41,911 nt of DNA. Source: Beijerinckiaceae bacterium (GTDB lineage Bacteria > Pseudomonadota > Alphaproteobacteria > Rhizobiales > Beijerinckiaceae). Position 1 is the first letter of the stretch, and each line of letters opens with the position of its first letter. Where the stretch lies: positions 1-41,911 of the forward strand of contig JAUXWZ010000084.1 of the NCBI GenBank assembly GCA_030684835.1. Direction: 5' to 3'. Below are positions 18,486 to 26,037 of this stretch, piece by piece. Made by a program: the position numbers and the translations under genes. Under the pieces are notes generated by a model. That model saw only the letters and a list, made by a program, of their open reading frames with translations. It was not told the DNA's origin and ran no database searches.

Positions 18486-20495
18486 TCACGTAAATTCCAT
18501 GATCGTGGCGTCCACTGGCAAGCTGTCGCCTTCCTTGGCGAGAACCTTCTTGATGGTGACGTCGCGCTCGGCGCGAAGCACGTTTTCCATCTTCATTGCT
18601 TCCACAATAGCGAGTGCTTCACCCGCCTTGACCTCTTGCCCATCACGCACGTGGATCGCTTTCACGAGCCCGGGCATCGGGCAGAGCAAAGCCTTCGATG
18701 TATCGGCAACTATCTTTTCTGGCATCAAGGCGGCCATTTCCGCCTCGCGCCGCGTGAAGACGCGCGCGTTGACTGCGACGCCTCTGTGCGAGAGATGGAA
18801 TCCGTTGAGGATCGGACGCACCTGAACCGCAACCTCTTCATCGTCCACTAGACCGCGCCAGACGGCCTCGCCGGGCGCCCAATTGGACGTGAGCCTATGC
18901 GCATGGGCGCTGCCGTCTTCCATGCGCATCATCAATACGCCGTCGCCGTCGTCGATGAGTAGGTCATACCGTTTTGCATCCAGCAGGACGGCGCGCGCGC
19001 GCTCGAAGCTGACCAGCGTCTGCGTTTTCATCTGGCCGGAAATGAGCCGCTTGCGCTCGTTCAGCACATGGTCAATGGCCGCTGCCACAGCGGCGAGGAG
19101 ATGCGCGGTTTCGCCTTGCGCCTTGAGCGGCGCAAATCCATCGGGATATTCTTCCGCAATGAAGCCCGTCGAAAGCTCGGCCTTTTTCCATCGTTCATGC
19201 TGCATGAGCGACGAAAGAAATGCGATGTTGTGGCGAATGCCGTCGATTACGAATTCATCGAGCGCGCGCGCTTGCGCTTCGATGGCGGTTGCCCGATCGC
19301 CCGCGTGTGTGACGAGCTTGGCGATCATCGGATCGTACCAGATCGAAATTTCGCCGCCCTCATAGACGCCCGTATCGTTGCGCACGGTGACGCCGTTGGA
19401 ATGGCCTTCCGCGGGCGGGCGATATTTTACGAGACGCCCGGTAGACGGCAGGAAGTTGCGTGTCGGATCTTCCGCATAGATGCGGCTTTCCACCGCCCAG
19501 CCGCGCAAGTGCACGTCGCTCTGCTTGATAGCGAGAGGCTCGCCGGCTGCAACGCGGATCATCTGCTCGACCAGATCGACGCCTGTGATGAGCTCCGTCA
19601 CCGGATGCTCCACCTGCAGGCGCGTGTTCATCTCGAGAAAGAAGAAGCTCTTGTCCTGCCCTGCCACGAACTCCACCGTGCCTGCGGAATCGTAATCAAC
19701 CGCCTTCGCCAGCGCGACGGCCTGCTCGCCCATGCGGCGGCGGGTTTCTTCGTCGAGCAGAGGCGATGGCGCTTCCTCAATAACTTTTTGGTTGCGGCGC
19801 TGGATCGAACATTCGCGCTCTCCCAAATAGATGACGTTGCCATGCTTGTCGCCAAGCACCTGAATCTCGATGTGGCGCGGATTGACGATAAACTTTTCAA
19901 CGAAAACCCGGTCGTCGCCGAACGATGACTTCGCCTCGGACTTCGCGCGGTCGAATCCTTCCGCCACCTCGTCGCGTGAATAGGCGATGCGCATGCCCTT
20001 GCCGCCGCCGCCCGCCGAAGCCTTGATCATCACGGGATAGCCAATTTCATCGGCGATCTGCACGGCGTGATCCGCGCTCTCGATGACGCCAAGAAAACCT
20101 GGCACGGTCGTGACCTTCGCGGCGTTCGCAAATTTTTTGGATTCGATCTTGTCGCCCATTGCGGCAATGGCCCTGGGGTTTGGGCCGATGAAGACGATGC
20201 CGTTCGCCTTCAGCGCGTTGGCGAAGGCCTCGCGCTCGGAGAGAAAACCGTAGCCGGGGTGAACCGCCTCGGCGCCAGTCTGCTTGCAAGCTGCGATAAT
20301 CTTGTCGATGACGAGATAGGAGTCCGTGGCTGCGGGCGGGCCAATGTGGATGGCTTCGTCCGCCATCTCGACATGCAGGGCGTCTTTGTCTGCATCCGAA
20401 TAAACCGCGACAGTGGCGATTCCCATGCGGCGCGCCGTCTTGATGATGCGGCAGGCGATTTCGCCCCGATTGGCTATCAGGATTTTTTTGAACAT
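18486..20495 (-). CDS. pccA: Acetyl/propionyl-CoA carboxylase alpha subunit (biotin carboxylase + biotin carrier)
   Basis: The 669-residue protein starts MFKKILIANRGEIACRIIKTARR and has the biotin-carboxylase ATP-grasp domain (about 1-450) with KASAGGGGKGMRIA, the metal and bicarbonate site LEMNTRLQVEHPVTE, then a BT-type linker domain, and a C-terminal biotinyl domain whose AMKM lysine is Lys635, 34 residues from the end. This is the layout of propionyl- or related acyl-CoA carboxylase alpha chains. I chose the ATG at 20495; a TTG at 20516 would add 7 residues. The beta chain is encoded upstream on the same strand beyond two small genes. Propionyl-CoA is the likely substrate but is not proven by the sequence. 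Confidence 0.93.
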   Translation of the reverse strand: MFKKILIANRGEIACRIIKTARRMGIATVAVYSDADKDALHVEMADEAIHIGPPAATDSYLVIDKIIAACKQTGAEAVHPGYGFLSEREAFANALKANGIVFIGPNPRAIAAMGDKIESKKFANAAKVTTVPGFLGVIESADHAVQIADEIGYPVMIKASAGGGGKGMRIAYSRDEVAEGFDRAKSEAKSSFGDDRVFVEKFIVNPRHIEIQVLGDKHGNVIYLGERECSIQRRNQKVIEEAPSPLLDEETRRRMGEQAVALAKAVDYDSAGTVEFVAGQDKSFFFLEMNTRLQVEHPVTELITGVDLVEQMIRVAAGEPLAIKQSDVHLRGWAVESRIYAEDPTRNFLPSTGRLVKYRPPAEGHSNGVTVRNDTGVYEGGEISIWYDPMIAKLVTHAGDRATAIEAQARALDEFVIDGIRHNIAFLSSLMQHERWKKAELSTGFIAEEYPDGFAPLKAQGETAHLLAAVAAAIDHVLNERKRLISGQMKTQTLVSFERARAVLLDAKRYDLLIDDGDGVLMMRMEDGSAHAHRLTSNWAPGEAVWRGLVDDEEVAVQVRPILNGFHLSHRGVAVNARVFTRREAEMAALMPEKIVADTSKALLCPMPGLVKAIHVRDGQEVKAGEALAIVEAMKMENVLRAERDVTIKKVLAKEGDSLPVDATIMEFT

Positions 20496-20618
20496 GTGCG
20501 CCCCGGCGATCCCCAAGCAGGAACGGCGCTCTGGGCGCCGCTCGTTTTCGGTTCAAGTCTTATTGTGGGGGGCAGGGCCCGTCCATACGCCAAAGGGCGA
20601 GCCGGACGTGAAGATGCT

Positions 20619-21158
20619 TTAAGCAGCGACTTCTTGGACGGCGGCCGGCGGATCGCGCGGCACATAAAGCCGACCGGCGAGGCCTGCCGCCCGCAGTGCA
20701 ACACGAGCAGCGTCAAGCGCCACTTTTTCGCTCTCGAGCGCCATCCCTTTTTGAACGCGCGCCGATAGGTCGTTCAGGCGCTCAAGCACGTAGCGCATCA
20801 GCGATGAGGGACAATTGGCGGCGCGCTGCACCATGGCGGCGGCCAGTTCGAAGGCGAGCGTCTCGTCGAGCCCGTCGTCAAAACGGGCGATGAGCCATTC
20901 AGCGTTTTCTTCCGTCAGGTCGCCGCGCGGGGCGGCGCGGTCGATCAGATAATCCGAAATGGTCTCGATGAAGAATTCGCGCCACTGCTCGCAGGCCGGA
21001 AAGTTTTGCGCTGCGAGGCCAGCGATGCTCGCGGCGTCGTGGTGGCTCGGGCGTCTATTGCCCAGCAGCGAGTGCCGGAGGGCCAGAACATCACCGACGT
21101 GGATTCGGCGCGAGCGGGCAATCATGGCGCAAAGCGCGCCAGTCACAGGGGCCTGCAT
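20619..21158 (-). CDS. Unknown protein, paralogue of the preceding gene
   Basis: The 179-residue soluble, mostly helical protein is not one I recognise. Residues 59-90 (W..FFIET..DY then ..EEN.EWL) align without gaps to residues 67-98 of the neighbouring upstream gene product, and the following segments also line up (FELAAAMVQRAANCP against FALLVNVLAEADRVP). I chose the ATG at 21158 because it falls 37 nt after the upstream stop; the frame is open to 21308 but would overlap that gene and adds Pro-rich residues. It lies 123 nt before pccA, so an accessory role linked to the carboxylase is possible but unproven. Confidence 0.7.
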   Translation of the reverse strand: MQAPVTGALCAMIARSRRIHVGDVLALRHSLLGNRRPSHHDAASIAGLAAQNFPACEQWREFFIETISDYLIDRAAPRGDLTEENAEWLIARFDDGLDETLAFELAAAMVQRAANCPSSLMRYVLERLNDLSARVQKGMALESEKVALDAARVALRAAGLAGRLYVPRDPPAAVQEVAA

Positions 21159-21195
21159 ATTGGAAACTCTCGCGTGTGAGGTGATCGCTGGTGCG

Positions 21196-21657
21196 TCAGG
21201 CCGCGACGGAGCGGGACTGGTGAAGCGCGAAGGCGACGGTCGGCCATGCGGCGGCGCGGCCATGGACGGCAGCGGGCAGCCAGGCGGGTACGCGGTCGGC
21301 TTCGGCAAGCACGTTCACGAGGAGCGCAAAACCGTTGAGCGTGCGGCCCGTGTCTGCCTGCTCCAGCAGCCATTCGCTCTGTGCGCCGTTCAGGAAGCCC
21401 GTGGGGCGGCTCTGCCACACAATGTAGTCAGTGACTGTTTCGACGAAGAAGGAGGTCCATTCCTCGTCCTTGTCGGAGACGGAGCGATCAAGGTCGAAGA
21501 GCGCCTCGGCCTCGGTGCGCGTCATCGGCGCAACGGCCGTGAAGTATTCGCGCAGCTGGCTCAACTCGGCGCCGCCGATCTTGTCGCCTGACTTGATGGA
21601 ATCGATGAGCGCCTGGCCTTCGTTGAGGTGGCTGGTCGAAACTTGAACGTTTGTCAT
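21196..21657 (-). CDS. Unknown small protein with W-x2-FF-x-ET-x2-DY motif
   Basis: The 153-residue protein has no signal peptide or membrane segment. The N-terminal half (DKIGGAELSQLREYF, TRTEAEALFDLDRSV) has the spacing of paired acidic helix-loop-helix units, recalling EF-hand or TerB-like folds, but without a clear metal loop. Residues 67-98 carry the block shared with the downstream gene (W67, F70-F71, E73-T74, D77-Y78, E95-W96). AAGGAGAG 8-9 nt upstream of the ATG is a strong ribosome-binding site. It is probably the first gene of a unit that runs through its paralogue and pccA; its 204-nt upstream gap contains an inverted repeat. Confidence 0.75.
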   Translation of the reverse strand: MTNVQVSTSHLNEGQALIDSIKSGDKIGGAELSQLREYFTAVAPMTRTEAEALFDLDRSVSDKDEEWTSFFVETVTDYIVWQSRPTGFLNGAQSEWLLEQADTGRTLNGFALLVNVLAEADRVPAWLPAAVHGRAAAWPTVAFALHQSRSVAA

Positions 21658-21791
21658 GTCCGTCTCTCCTTGACGCTCTTGCGCCCTGATGTGGAGAGAA
21701 TTGGCCGGAGCCCCTTTCCAGAATCTGAATCGGATAGAGACAATCGAGAGCAGGGTTAAACGGCTGCGAAACTTGATGGTTTCGGGCTTCG

Positions 21792-21806
21792 TAACCGGCG
21801 CGGTTA
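21792..21806. promoter_or_regulatory. Inverted repeat in the pccB-to-small-gene gap
   Basis: TAACCG and CGGTTA flank GCG in the 204-bp gap between pccB and the two small genes. On the minus strand it lies about 135-150 bp upstream of the first small gene. It is either an operator-like site or a hairpin; there is no T-run. No other convincing promoter element was found in this gap. Confidence 0.3.
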
Positions 21807-21861
21807 ACGCAAGGTGAGCAAGCCTCTGGTTAGCCCCCTGGAAAGCCGGCGCCGCCAGCCC

Positions 21862-23397
21862 CTAGAGCGGAATATTGTCGTGCTTTTTCCAAGGGTTCTC
21901 CAGCTCCTTGTGACGGAGCTTGGCAAGCGCGCGGGCGACCCGGCGACGGGTGGAGTGAGGGCGGATCACATCGTCGATGTAGCCCCGTTCGGCCGCCACG
22001 AACGGCGACAAAAAGCGCTCTTCGTATTCTTTTGTGCGGCCCGCGATCTTGTCCGCATCGCCGATATCGGCGCGGAAGATGATCTCCACCGCCCCCTTTG
22101 CGCCCATCACCGCAATCTGCGCCGTGGGCCACGCATAGTTCACATCGCCGCGCAGATGTTTCGATGACATCACGTCATACGCGCCGCCAAACGCCTTGCG
22201 CGTGATGATGGTGACCTTGGGCACAGTCGCCTCCGCATAGGCGAACAGCAACTTCGCGCCGTGCTTGATGAGCCCGCCGTATTCCTGCGCCGTGCCCGGC
22301 AGAAAGCCCGGCACATCCACGAAGGTGACAATAGGAATGCCGAAGCAATCGCAGAAGCGCACAAACCGCGCCGCCTTGCGCGATGCGTCGCTATCGAGCA
22401 CGCCAGCGAGCACCATCGGCTGGTTGGCGACAAAGCCCACCGTGCGCCCGTCGATACGGCCAAAGCCCGTGATGATGTTCTTTGCGTGCGCCTGCTGAAC
22501 CTCGAAGAAATCGCCCTCGTCGGCGATCTTCACGATCAGCTCCTTCATGTCATAGGGCTTGTTGGGATGGTCCGGGATCAGCGTATCCAGCGACATGTCG
22601 ATGCGGTCGGACACATCGAACGTCGGCCATTCCGGCACATCGTCGCGGTTCGAGGCGGGCAGAAAATCAATGAAGCGCCGCATCTGCAACAACGCTTCCA
22701 CATCATTGTCGAACGCGCCGTCCGCCACGGAAGACTTTGTCGTATGCACAGACGCGCCGCCGAGTTCTTCGGACGTCACCGTCTCGTTCGTCACGGTCTT
22801 CACCACATCGGGGCCGGTGACGAACATGTAGCTGGTGTCGCGCACCATGAAGATGAAGTCCGTCATCGCGGGCGAATACACGTCGCCCCCCGCGCACGGG
22901 CCCATGATGAGCGAAATCTGCGGAATGACGCCCGAGGACAGCACATTGCGCTGGAACACCTCGCCATACCCGCCGAGCGCCGCGACGCCCTCCTGAATAC
23001 GCGCGCCGCCTGCATCGAACAGGCCAATAATGGGCGCGCGGTTGCGCAGCGCCATGTCCTGGATCTTGGTGATCTTCTGCGCGTGGGTCTCCGACAGCGA
23101 TCCGCCGAAGACCGTAAAATCCTTGGCGAACACATAGACGACGCGCCCGTTCACCGTGCCCCACCCGGTGACGACGCCGTCGCCGGGGATTTTGTCGCCC
23201 TTCTCCATGCCAAAGTCGGTGCAGCGGTGCTGCACGAACATGTCGTATTCCTCGAAACTGCCGTGATCGAGCAGCAGCTCCACCCGCTCGCGCGCCGTCA
23301 GCTTGCCGCGCTTGTGCTGCGCATCAATGCGCCCCTGCCCACCGCCAAGGCGAGCATTGGCGCGGCGGTCTTCGAGGGCTTCGAGAATGTCTTTCAT
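21862..23397 (-). CDS. pccB: Acyl-CoA carboxylase beta subunit (propionyl-CoA carboxylase type)
   Basis: The 511-residue carboxyltransferase has the two crotonase-like halves of the family: the N-terminal half with [50 protein letters not shown] and [12 protein letters not shown]; the C-terminal half with [45 protein letters not shown] and [13 protein letters not shown]. These are the oxyanion-hole glycines and acyl-CoA pocket. The strong match of the VPGFLPG and AFGGAY blocks points to propionyl-CoA carboxylase. I chose the ATG at 23397 ([20 protein letters not shown]); the frame is open to 23442. The repeat copy at 23523-23552 lies in its upstream region. Confidence 0.93.
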   Translation of the reverse strand: MKDILEALEDRRANARLGGGQGRIDAQHKRGKLTARERVELLLDHGSFEEYDMFVQHRCTDFGMEKGDKIPGDGVVTGWGTVNGRVVYVFAKDFTVFGGSLSETHAQKITKIQDMALRNRAPIIGLFDAGGARIQEGVAALGGYGEVFQRNVLSSGVIPQISLIMGPCAGGDVYSPAMTDFIFMVRDTSYMFVTGPDVVKTVTNETVTSEELGGASVHTTKSSVADGAFDNDVEALLQMRRFIDFLPASNRDDVPEWPTFDVSDRIDMSLDTLIPDHPNKPYDMKELIVKIADEGDFFEVQQAHAKNIITGFGRIDGRTVGFVANQPMVLAGVLDSDASRKAARFVRFCDCFGIPIVTFVDVPGFLPGTAQEYGGLIKHGAKLLFAYAEATVPKVTIITRKAFGGAYDVMSSKHLRGDVNYAWPTAQIAVMGAKGAVEIIFRADIGDADKIAGRTKEYEERFLSPFVAAERGYIDDVIRPHSTRRRVARALAKLRHKELENPWKKHDNIPL

Positions 23398-23522
23398 GGG
23401 GCGGCGCTTTCGAGGACGGTTTGTCTGGCCCCTGTTTAGCACGGGAGGGACGGGGGCTGAATGCGACGGAGGGAGGGGGCGCCCTCAAACGCACAATGGG
23501 AAGCGGGCGCGATGCCCCCGCG

Positions 23523-23552
23523 CGTCATACGCGGGCTTGACCCGCGTATCCA
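23523..23552 (+). repeat. 30-bp palindromic repeat, copy A
   Basis: The sequence is identical over 30 bp to copy C at 23931-23960. Its core, GCGGGCTTGACCCGC, is a near-perfect inverted repeat that can form a hairpin with a small loop. It lies just beyond the 3' end of the GIY-YIG gene (11 bp away) and within the upstream region of pccB. Confidence 0.85.
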
Positions 23553-23562
23553 TCACCAACGG

Positions 23563-23853
23563 TCAGTTATTGAGGCTCAAGTATAAATCATCCCAATCGG
23601 GATTCATGTCGACTATCAGGGCTTGTTTCCACTGACGGCGCCAATGCTTCATCGTCTTTTCCCGCTGGATGGCGGTGCGGATGTCATCGTGCCATTCGTA
23701 CCAGACGAGGTGTTTGACTCCGTATGTACTGGTGAAGCCATCAGCCAGTCCTTCACGATGTTGGAAGACGCGGCGGGCAAGGTCACTGGTGACGCCAATG
23801 TACAACGTACCGTCGCGCCCGCTCGCCATGATGTAGACCCAGCCGCCTTTCAT
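23563..23853 (-). CDS. Small GIY-YIG domain nuclease-like protein
   Basis: The 96-residue protein is a stand-alone GIY-YIG domain: WVYIMAS (first Tyr), TLYIGVTSDLARRVFQHR (YIG Tyr and catalytic Arg), HLVWYEW (position of the catalytic metal-binding region) and the helix AIQREKTMKHWRRQWKQALI. Members of the small UPF0213-like group are widespread in alphaproteobacteria and mostly uncharacterised. The fold cuts DNA in homing endonucleases and UvrC. Copies of a 30-bp palindrome lie on both sides, which suggests a mobile or repeat-associated unit. It is on the same strand as ATP12 and pccB but separated from both by repeat-bearing gaps. Confidence 0.88.
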   Translation of the reverse strand: MKGGWVYIMASGRDGTLYIGVTSDLARRVFQHREGLADGFTSTYGVKHLVWYEWHDDIRTAIQREKTMKHWRRQWKQALIVDMNPDWDDLYLSLNN

Positions 23854-23871
23854 CTCAGGATAGTGCGGTCT

Positions 23872-23901
23872 TGGATGCGCGGGTCAAGCCCGTGCATGAC
23901 G
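23872..23901 (-). repeat. 30-bp palindromic repeat, copy B (inverted)
   Basis: The reverse complement matches copies A and C with 3 mismatches in 30 bp, two of them at the arms of the inner palindrome. It lies 18 bp upstream of the GIY-YIG start, on the opposite orientation to the other copies. Confidence 0.8.
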
Positions 23902-23930
23902 GCGGAGAGTTTTCAGGGCCGCAGGAGCGA

Positions 23931-23960
23931 CGTCATACGCGGGCTTGACCCGCGTATCCA
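23931..23960 (+). repeat. 30-bp palindromic repeat, copy C
   Basis: The sequence is identical to copy A over 30 bp and begins 29 bp after copy B, with which it forms an inverted pair. It lies between the GIY-YIG gene and the end of the ATP12-family gene (25 bp away). The flanking bases differ from those of copy A, so the repeated block is exactly 30 bp. Confidence 0.85.
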
Positions 23961-23984
23961 AGCCGGATGCCCGAGGCAGGGCGC

Positions 23985-24797
23985 CTACCGCCCCACAACC
24001 CGCGCCGCCGCTTCCATTTCCCGCCACCGCCGCTCGCGGCGCACGGTCGCTTCCTCATCCTGCCCCCACGCGCGGATCTGGAAATCTTCATCCACATGCG
24101 CGGCTTTCCATGCGGCTGGCGCGTCCAGAAAGCCCTCCGCCACGGCCAGCGCCAGCAGGGGTGAGCCGGTGAGCGTCGTCATCACATGCAGGCCCGCAAG
24201 ACGCAGCGCTGCAGAATCGTCCGCGTCCGGCCCCACCACGGCCTCCACCGCGCGGCGCACGGCGGCGAGCGAGGCCTCCGGTTGGGCGACGAACATGACG
24301 CCCTCCGACAGCACGAAGCGCACGCCATATCGTTCGCGCGCCCAGTCCAGCACCGGGTCCCACGCCGCCGCCTGTTCGGCGACGAGGCTGGCCGGATCGC
24401 CCGCGCGATAGACCAGAAAATCTGAACCTGCGTATTTCATCAGGTCGTCCAGCGTCGCCGCCATCTCGCCCGCCACGCCATCGAGCGCGGAATTGACGAT
24501 GCGGGTCAGCGGCATATTGCCGGGATCGATGTATTCCCCAACCGCGTCCCATTCAGCCACCAGCACATCGGCCAGCGCGCGGGTGGGCACAGCGAGCGCT
24601 TTCTTGCCCGGCGTGCGGGCGCGCCGCCCGTCGAGCGTCAGCGCGAAACGGCCGCCCGCCTGCTCGACGCCGGTCTGTTTCCAGAACCGCCGGGGCAGGT
24701 GCTTTTTCAGGTCGCGGCGGGCCAGCTCAATCGGGTCGATCGCTTCGCCGGGCAGGGGCGCCAGCGCTTTCTGAAGATCGTTCTTGTCATCGCTCAT
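23985..24797 (-). CDS. ATP12-family F1-ATPase assembly chaperone
   Basis: The 270-residue protein shows the family pattern: RRFWKQTGVEQAGGRFALTLDGRRARTPGKKALAVPT near the N-terminus, LADVLVAEWDAVGEYIDPGNMPLTRIVNSALD, and the central DLMKYAGSDFLVYRAGDPASLVAEQAAAWDPVLDW. In mitochondria Atp12p binds the alpha subunit of F1; alphaproteobacterial relatives (including the Paracoccus protein of known structure) are taken to act in ATP synthase assembly. It is the last gene of a tight unit with the HAD, CMD, RluA-type and crcB genes; it starts 9 nt after the HAD stop. Confidence 0.9.
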   Translation of the reverse strand: MSDDKNDLQKALAPLPGEAIDPIELARRDLKKHLPRRFWKQTGVEQAGGRFALTLDGRRARTPGKKALAVPTRALADVLVAEWDAVGEYIDPGNMPLTRIVNSALDGVAGEMAATLDDLMKYAGSDFLVYRAGDPASLVAEQAAAWDPVLDWARERYGVRFVLSEGVMFVAQPEASLAAVRRAVEAVVGPDADDSAALRLAGLHVMTTLTGSPLLALAVAEGFLDAPAAWKAAHVDEDFQIRAWGQDEEATVRRERRWREMEAAARVVGR

Positions 24798-24806
24798 GAG
24801 CAGAAT

Positions 24807-25466
24807 CTAGGCCCCTTCGGGCGCAGTTTCGAGGTGCGGATAAAGCGCCGCGAAATCCCCAAGAATCGCATGCGCGCCCGCAGCCAGCAGCGCCGCAGGC
24901 GCATGGTAGCCCCATGAAACACCGAGCGCCCGCACGCCCGCAGCGCAAGCCATCTCCACGTCATAGGTCGAGTCGCCGATCATCAATGCGTGGGACGCCT
25001 CAACGCCCGTCTCGGCCAGCGCAGCCAGCACCATGTCGGGCGCGGGCTTGGAGGGGTGATCGTCCGCCGTCTGCACGGTGACGAACAGGCGCTCCCAGCC
25101 GGTCTTGTCGAACAGGTTCGCCACGCCCTTGCGCGACTTGCCGGTCGCGACGCCCAGCATCACATCATCGCGCGCGCTCAGCGCCTCGATAACTTCAAGC
25201 GCGCCGGGAAACAGTGGATCGTCCCATGCGATATCGTGGCGCATGTCATGCCACGCGTCCTTGTAGGCTTGCGCCATGCTCTGCGCGGGCGCGTGGGGCG
25301 CCAGCGTCTCGAAAGCGCGCACCAAGGACAGGCCGACGATGGACAGCATCTGCGCGCGAGGCGGCGCCTCCAGCCCATGCGCCACAAACGCGCGCCGCTG
25401 CGCCTCGCAGATGTAATTCTGGCTGTCGACCAGCGTGCCGTCGACATCGAAAATGATGAGCTTCAT
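24807..25466 (-). CDS. HAD-superfamily hydrolase (phosphoglycolate phosphatase-like)
   Basis: The 219-residue protein has all four HAD motifs: FDVDGTLVDS (nucleophile Asp7, Asp9), VATGKSRKG (motif II Thr), the Lys of HPSKPAPDM (motif III) and MIGDSTYDVEMACAAG (motif IV). The inserted helical cap after motif I is of the C1 type, as in phosphoglycolate phosphatase and related subfamily IA enzymes. The substrate cannot be read from sequence. It lies 4 nt downstream of the CMD-family gene. Alphaproteobacteria often carry a HAD gene next to the RluA-type and ATP12 genes. Confidence 0.88.
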   Translation of the reverse strand: MKLIIFDVDGTLVDSQNYICEAQRRAFVAHGLEAPPRAQMLSIVGLSLVRAFETLAPHAPAQSMAQAYKDAWHDMRHDIAWDDPLFPGALEVIEALSARDDVMLGVATGKSRKGVANLFDKTGWERLFVTVQTADDHPSKPAPDMVLAALAETGVEASHALMIGDSTYDVEMACAAGVRALGVSWGYHAPAALLAAGAHAILGDFAALYPHLETAPEGA

Positions 25467-25470
25467 GCGT

Positions 25471-26037
25471 CTAGTCCGGCAGCCGCGGCAAGGGCTCTTC
25501 GCCCTGCGGCGCAGGCGTGCGCGCCACGTTCATGGTGAGCGCGAGCAATTGGTAATAGCCGACGATTCCGCACAGATCTATGACGCCATTCTCGCCAAAG
25601 AGCGCTGCGGCGTGGGCGTATGTCTCATCACTGACGCGGCGCGTCTGCAAAAGCTCGGTGACGAAATCGTACACGCACTGCTCATCGCCCGTCAGATCTG
25701 ACGGCCTGCGCGCCTGGGCGATAGCGTCGATTGTGGCCTGCGCCACGCCCGCGGCCAGCGCGTGCTTGCGGTGCGCGCCCCATTCATAATCCTGCGTCCA
25801 GTGCCGCGCGACCAGCAGGATTGTGAGTTCGGACAGCCGGCCCGACAGCGAGCAGCGATAACGCAGATATTCGCCCATGCGCTGGGCCGTTGTGAGCAGT
25901 TCGGGCGAGCGGATGAAGACGTGCCACGGGCCCGTGAAATCAGTCTTGCGCAGCGCGACAAAATCCGCGTGCGCGGCTTTCTGCGCGTCGTCGTAAAACG
26001 CCTGTGGGATGGGGCCAAGCCGTTCGCGCGACATCAT
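25471..26037 (-). CDS. Carboxymuconolactone decarboxylase-like (CMD/AhpD fold) protein
   Basis: The 188-residue protein has the CMD core SGRLSELTILLVARHWTQDYEWGAHRKHALAAGV, with the EW..H arrangement typical of the family, and the helix FGENGVIDLCGIVGYYQLLALTMNVA. There is no CxxC pair, so an AhpD-type peroxidase function is unlikely; many such proteins are annotated only by fold. Its ATG (26037) overlaps the stop of the RluA-type gene in an ATGA arrangement, so translation is coupled; a second ATG follows directly. Its presence in this housekeeping unit is a little unexpected. Confidence 0.8.
   Translation of the reverse strand: MMSRERLGPIPQAFYDDAQKAAHADFVALRKTDFTGPWHVFIRSPELLTTAQRMGEYLRYRCSLSGRLSELTILLVARHWTQDYEWGAHRKHALAAGVAQATIDAIAQARRPSDLTGDEQCVYDFVTELLQTRRVSDETYAHAAALFGENGVIDLCGIVGYYQLLALTMNVARTPAPQGEEPLPRLPD

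Noticed and set aside
20524-20540. CGGCGC/GCGCCG hairpin with a T-run between the small unknown gene and pccA
   Set aside because: The T-run is on the plus strand while both genes are read from the minus strand, so it cannot end their transcript; kept out of the feature list.
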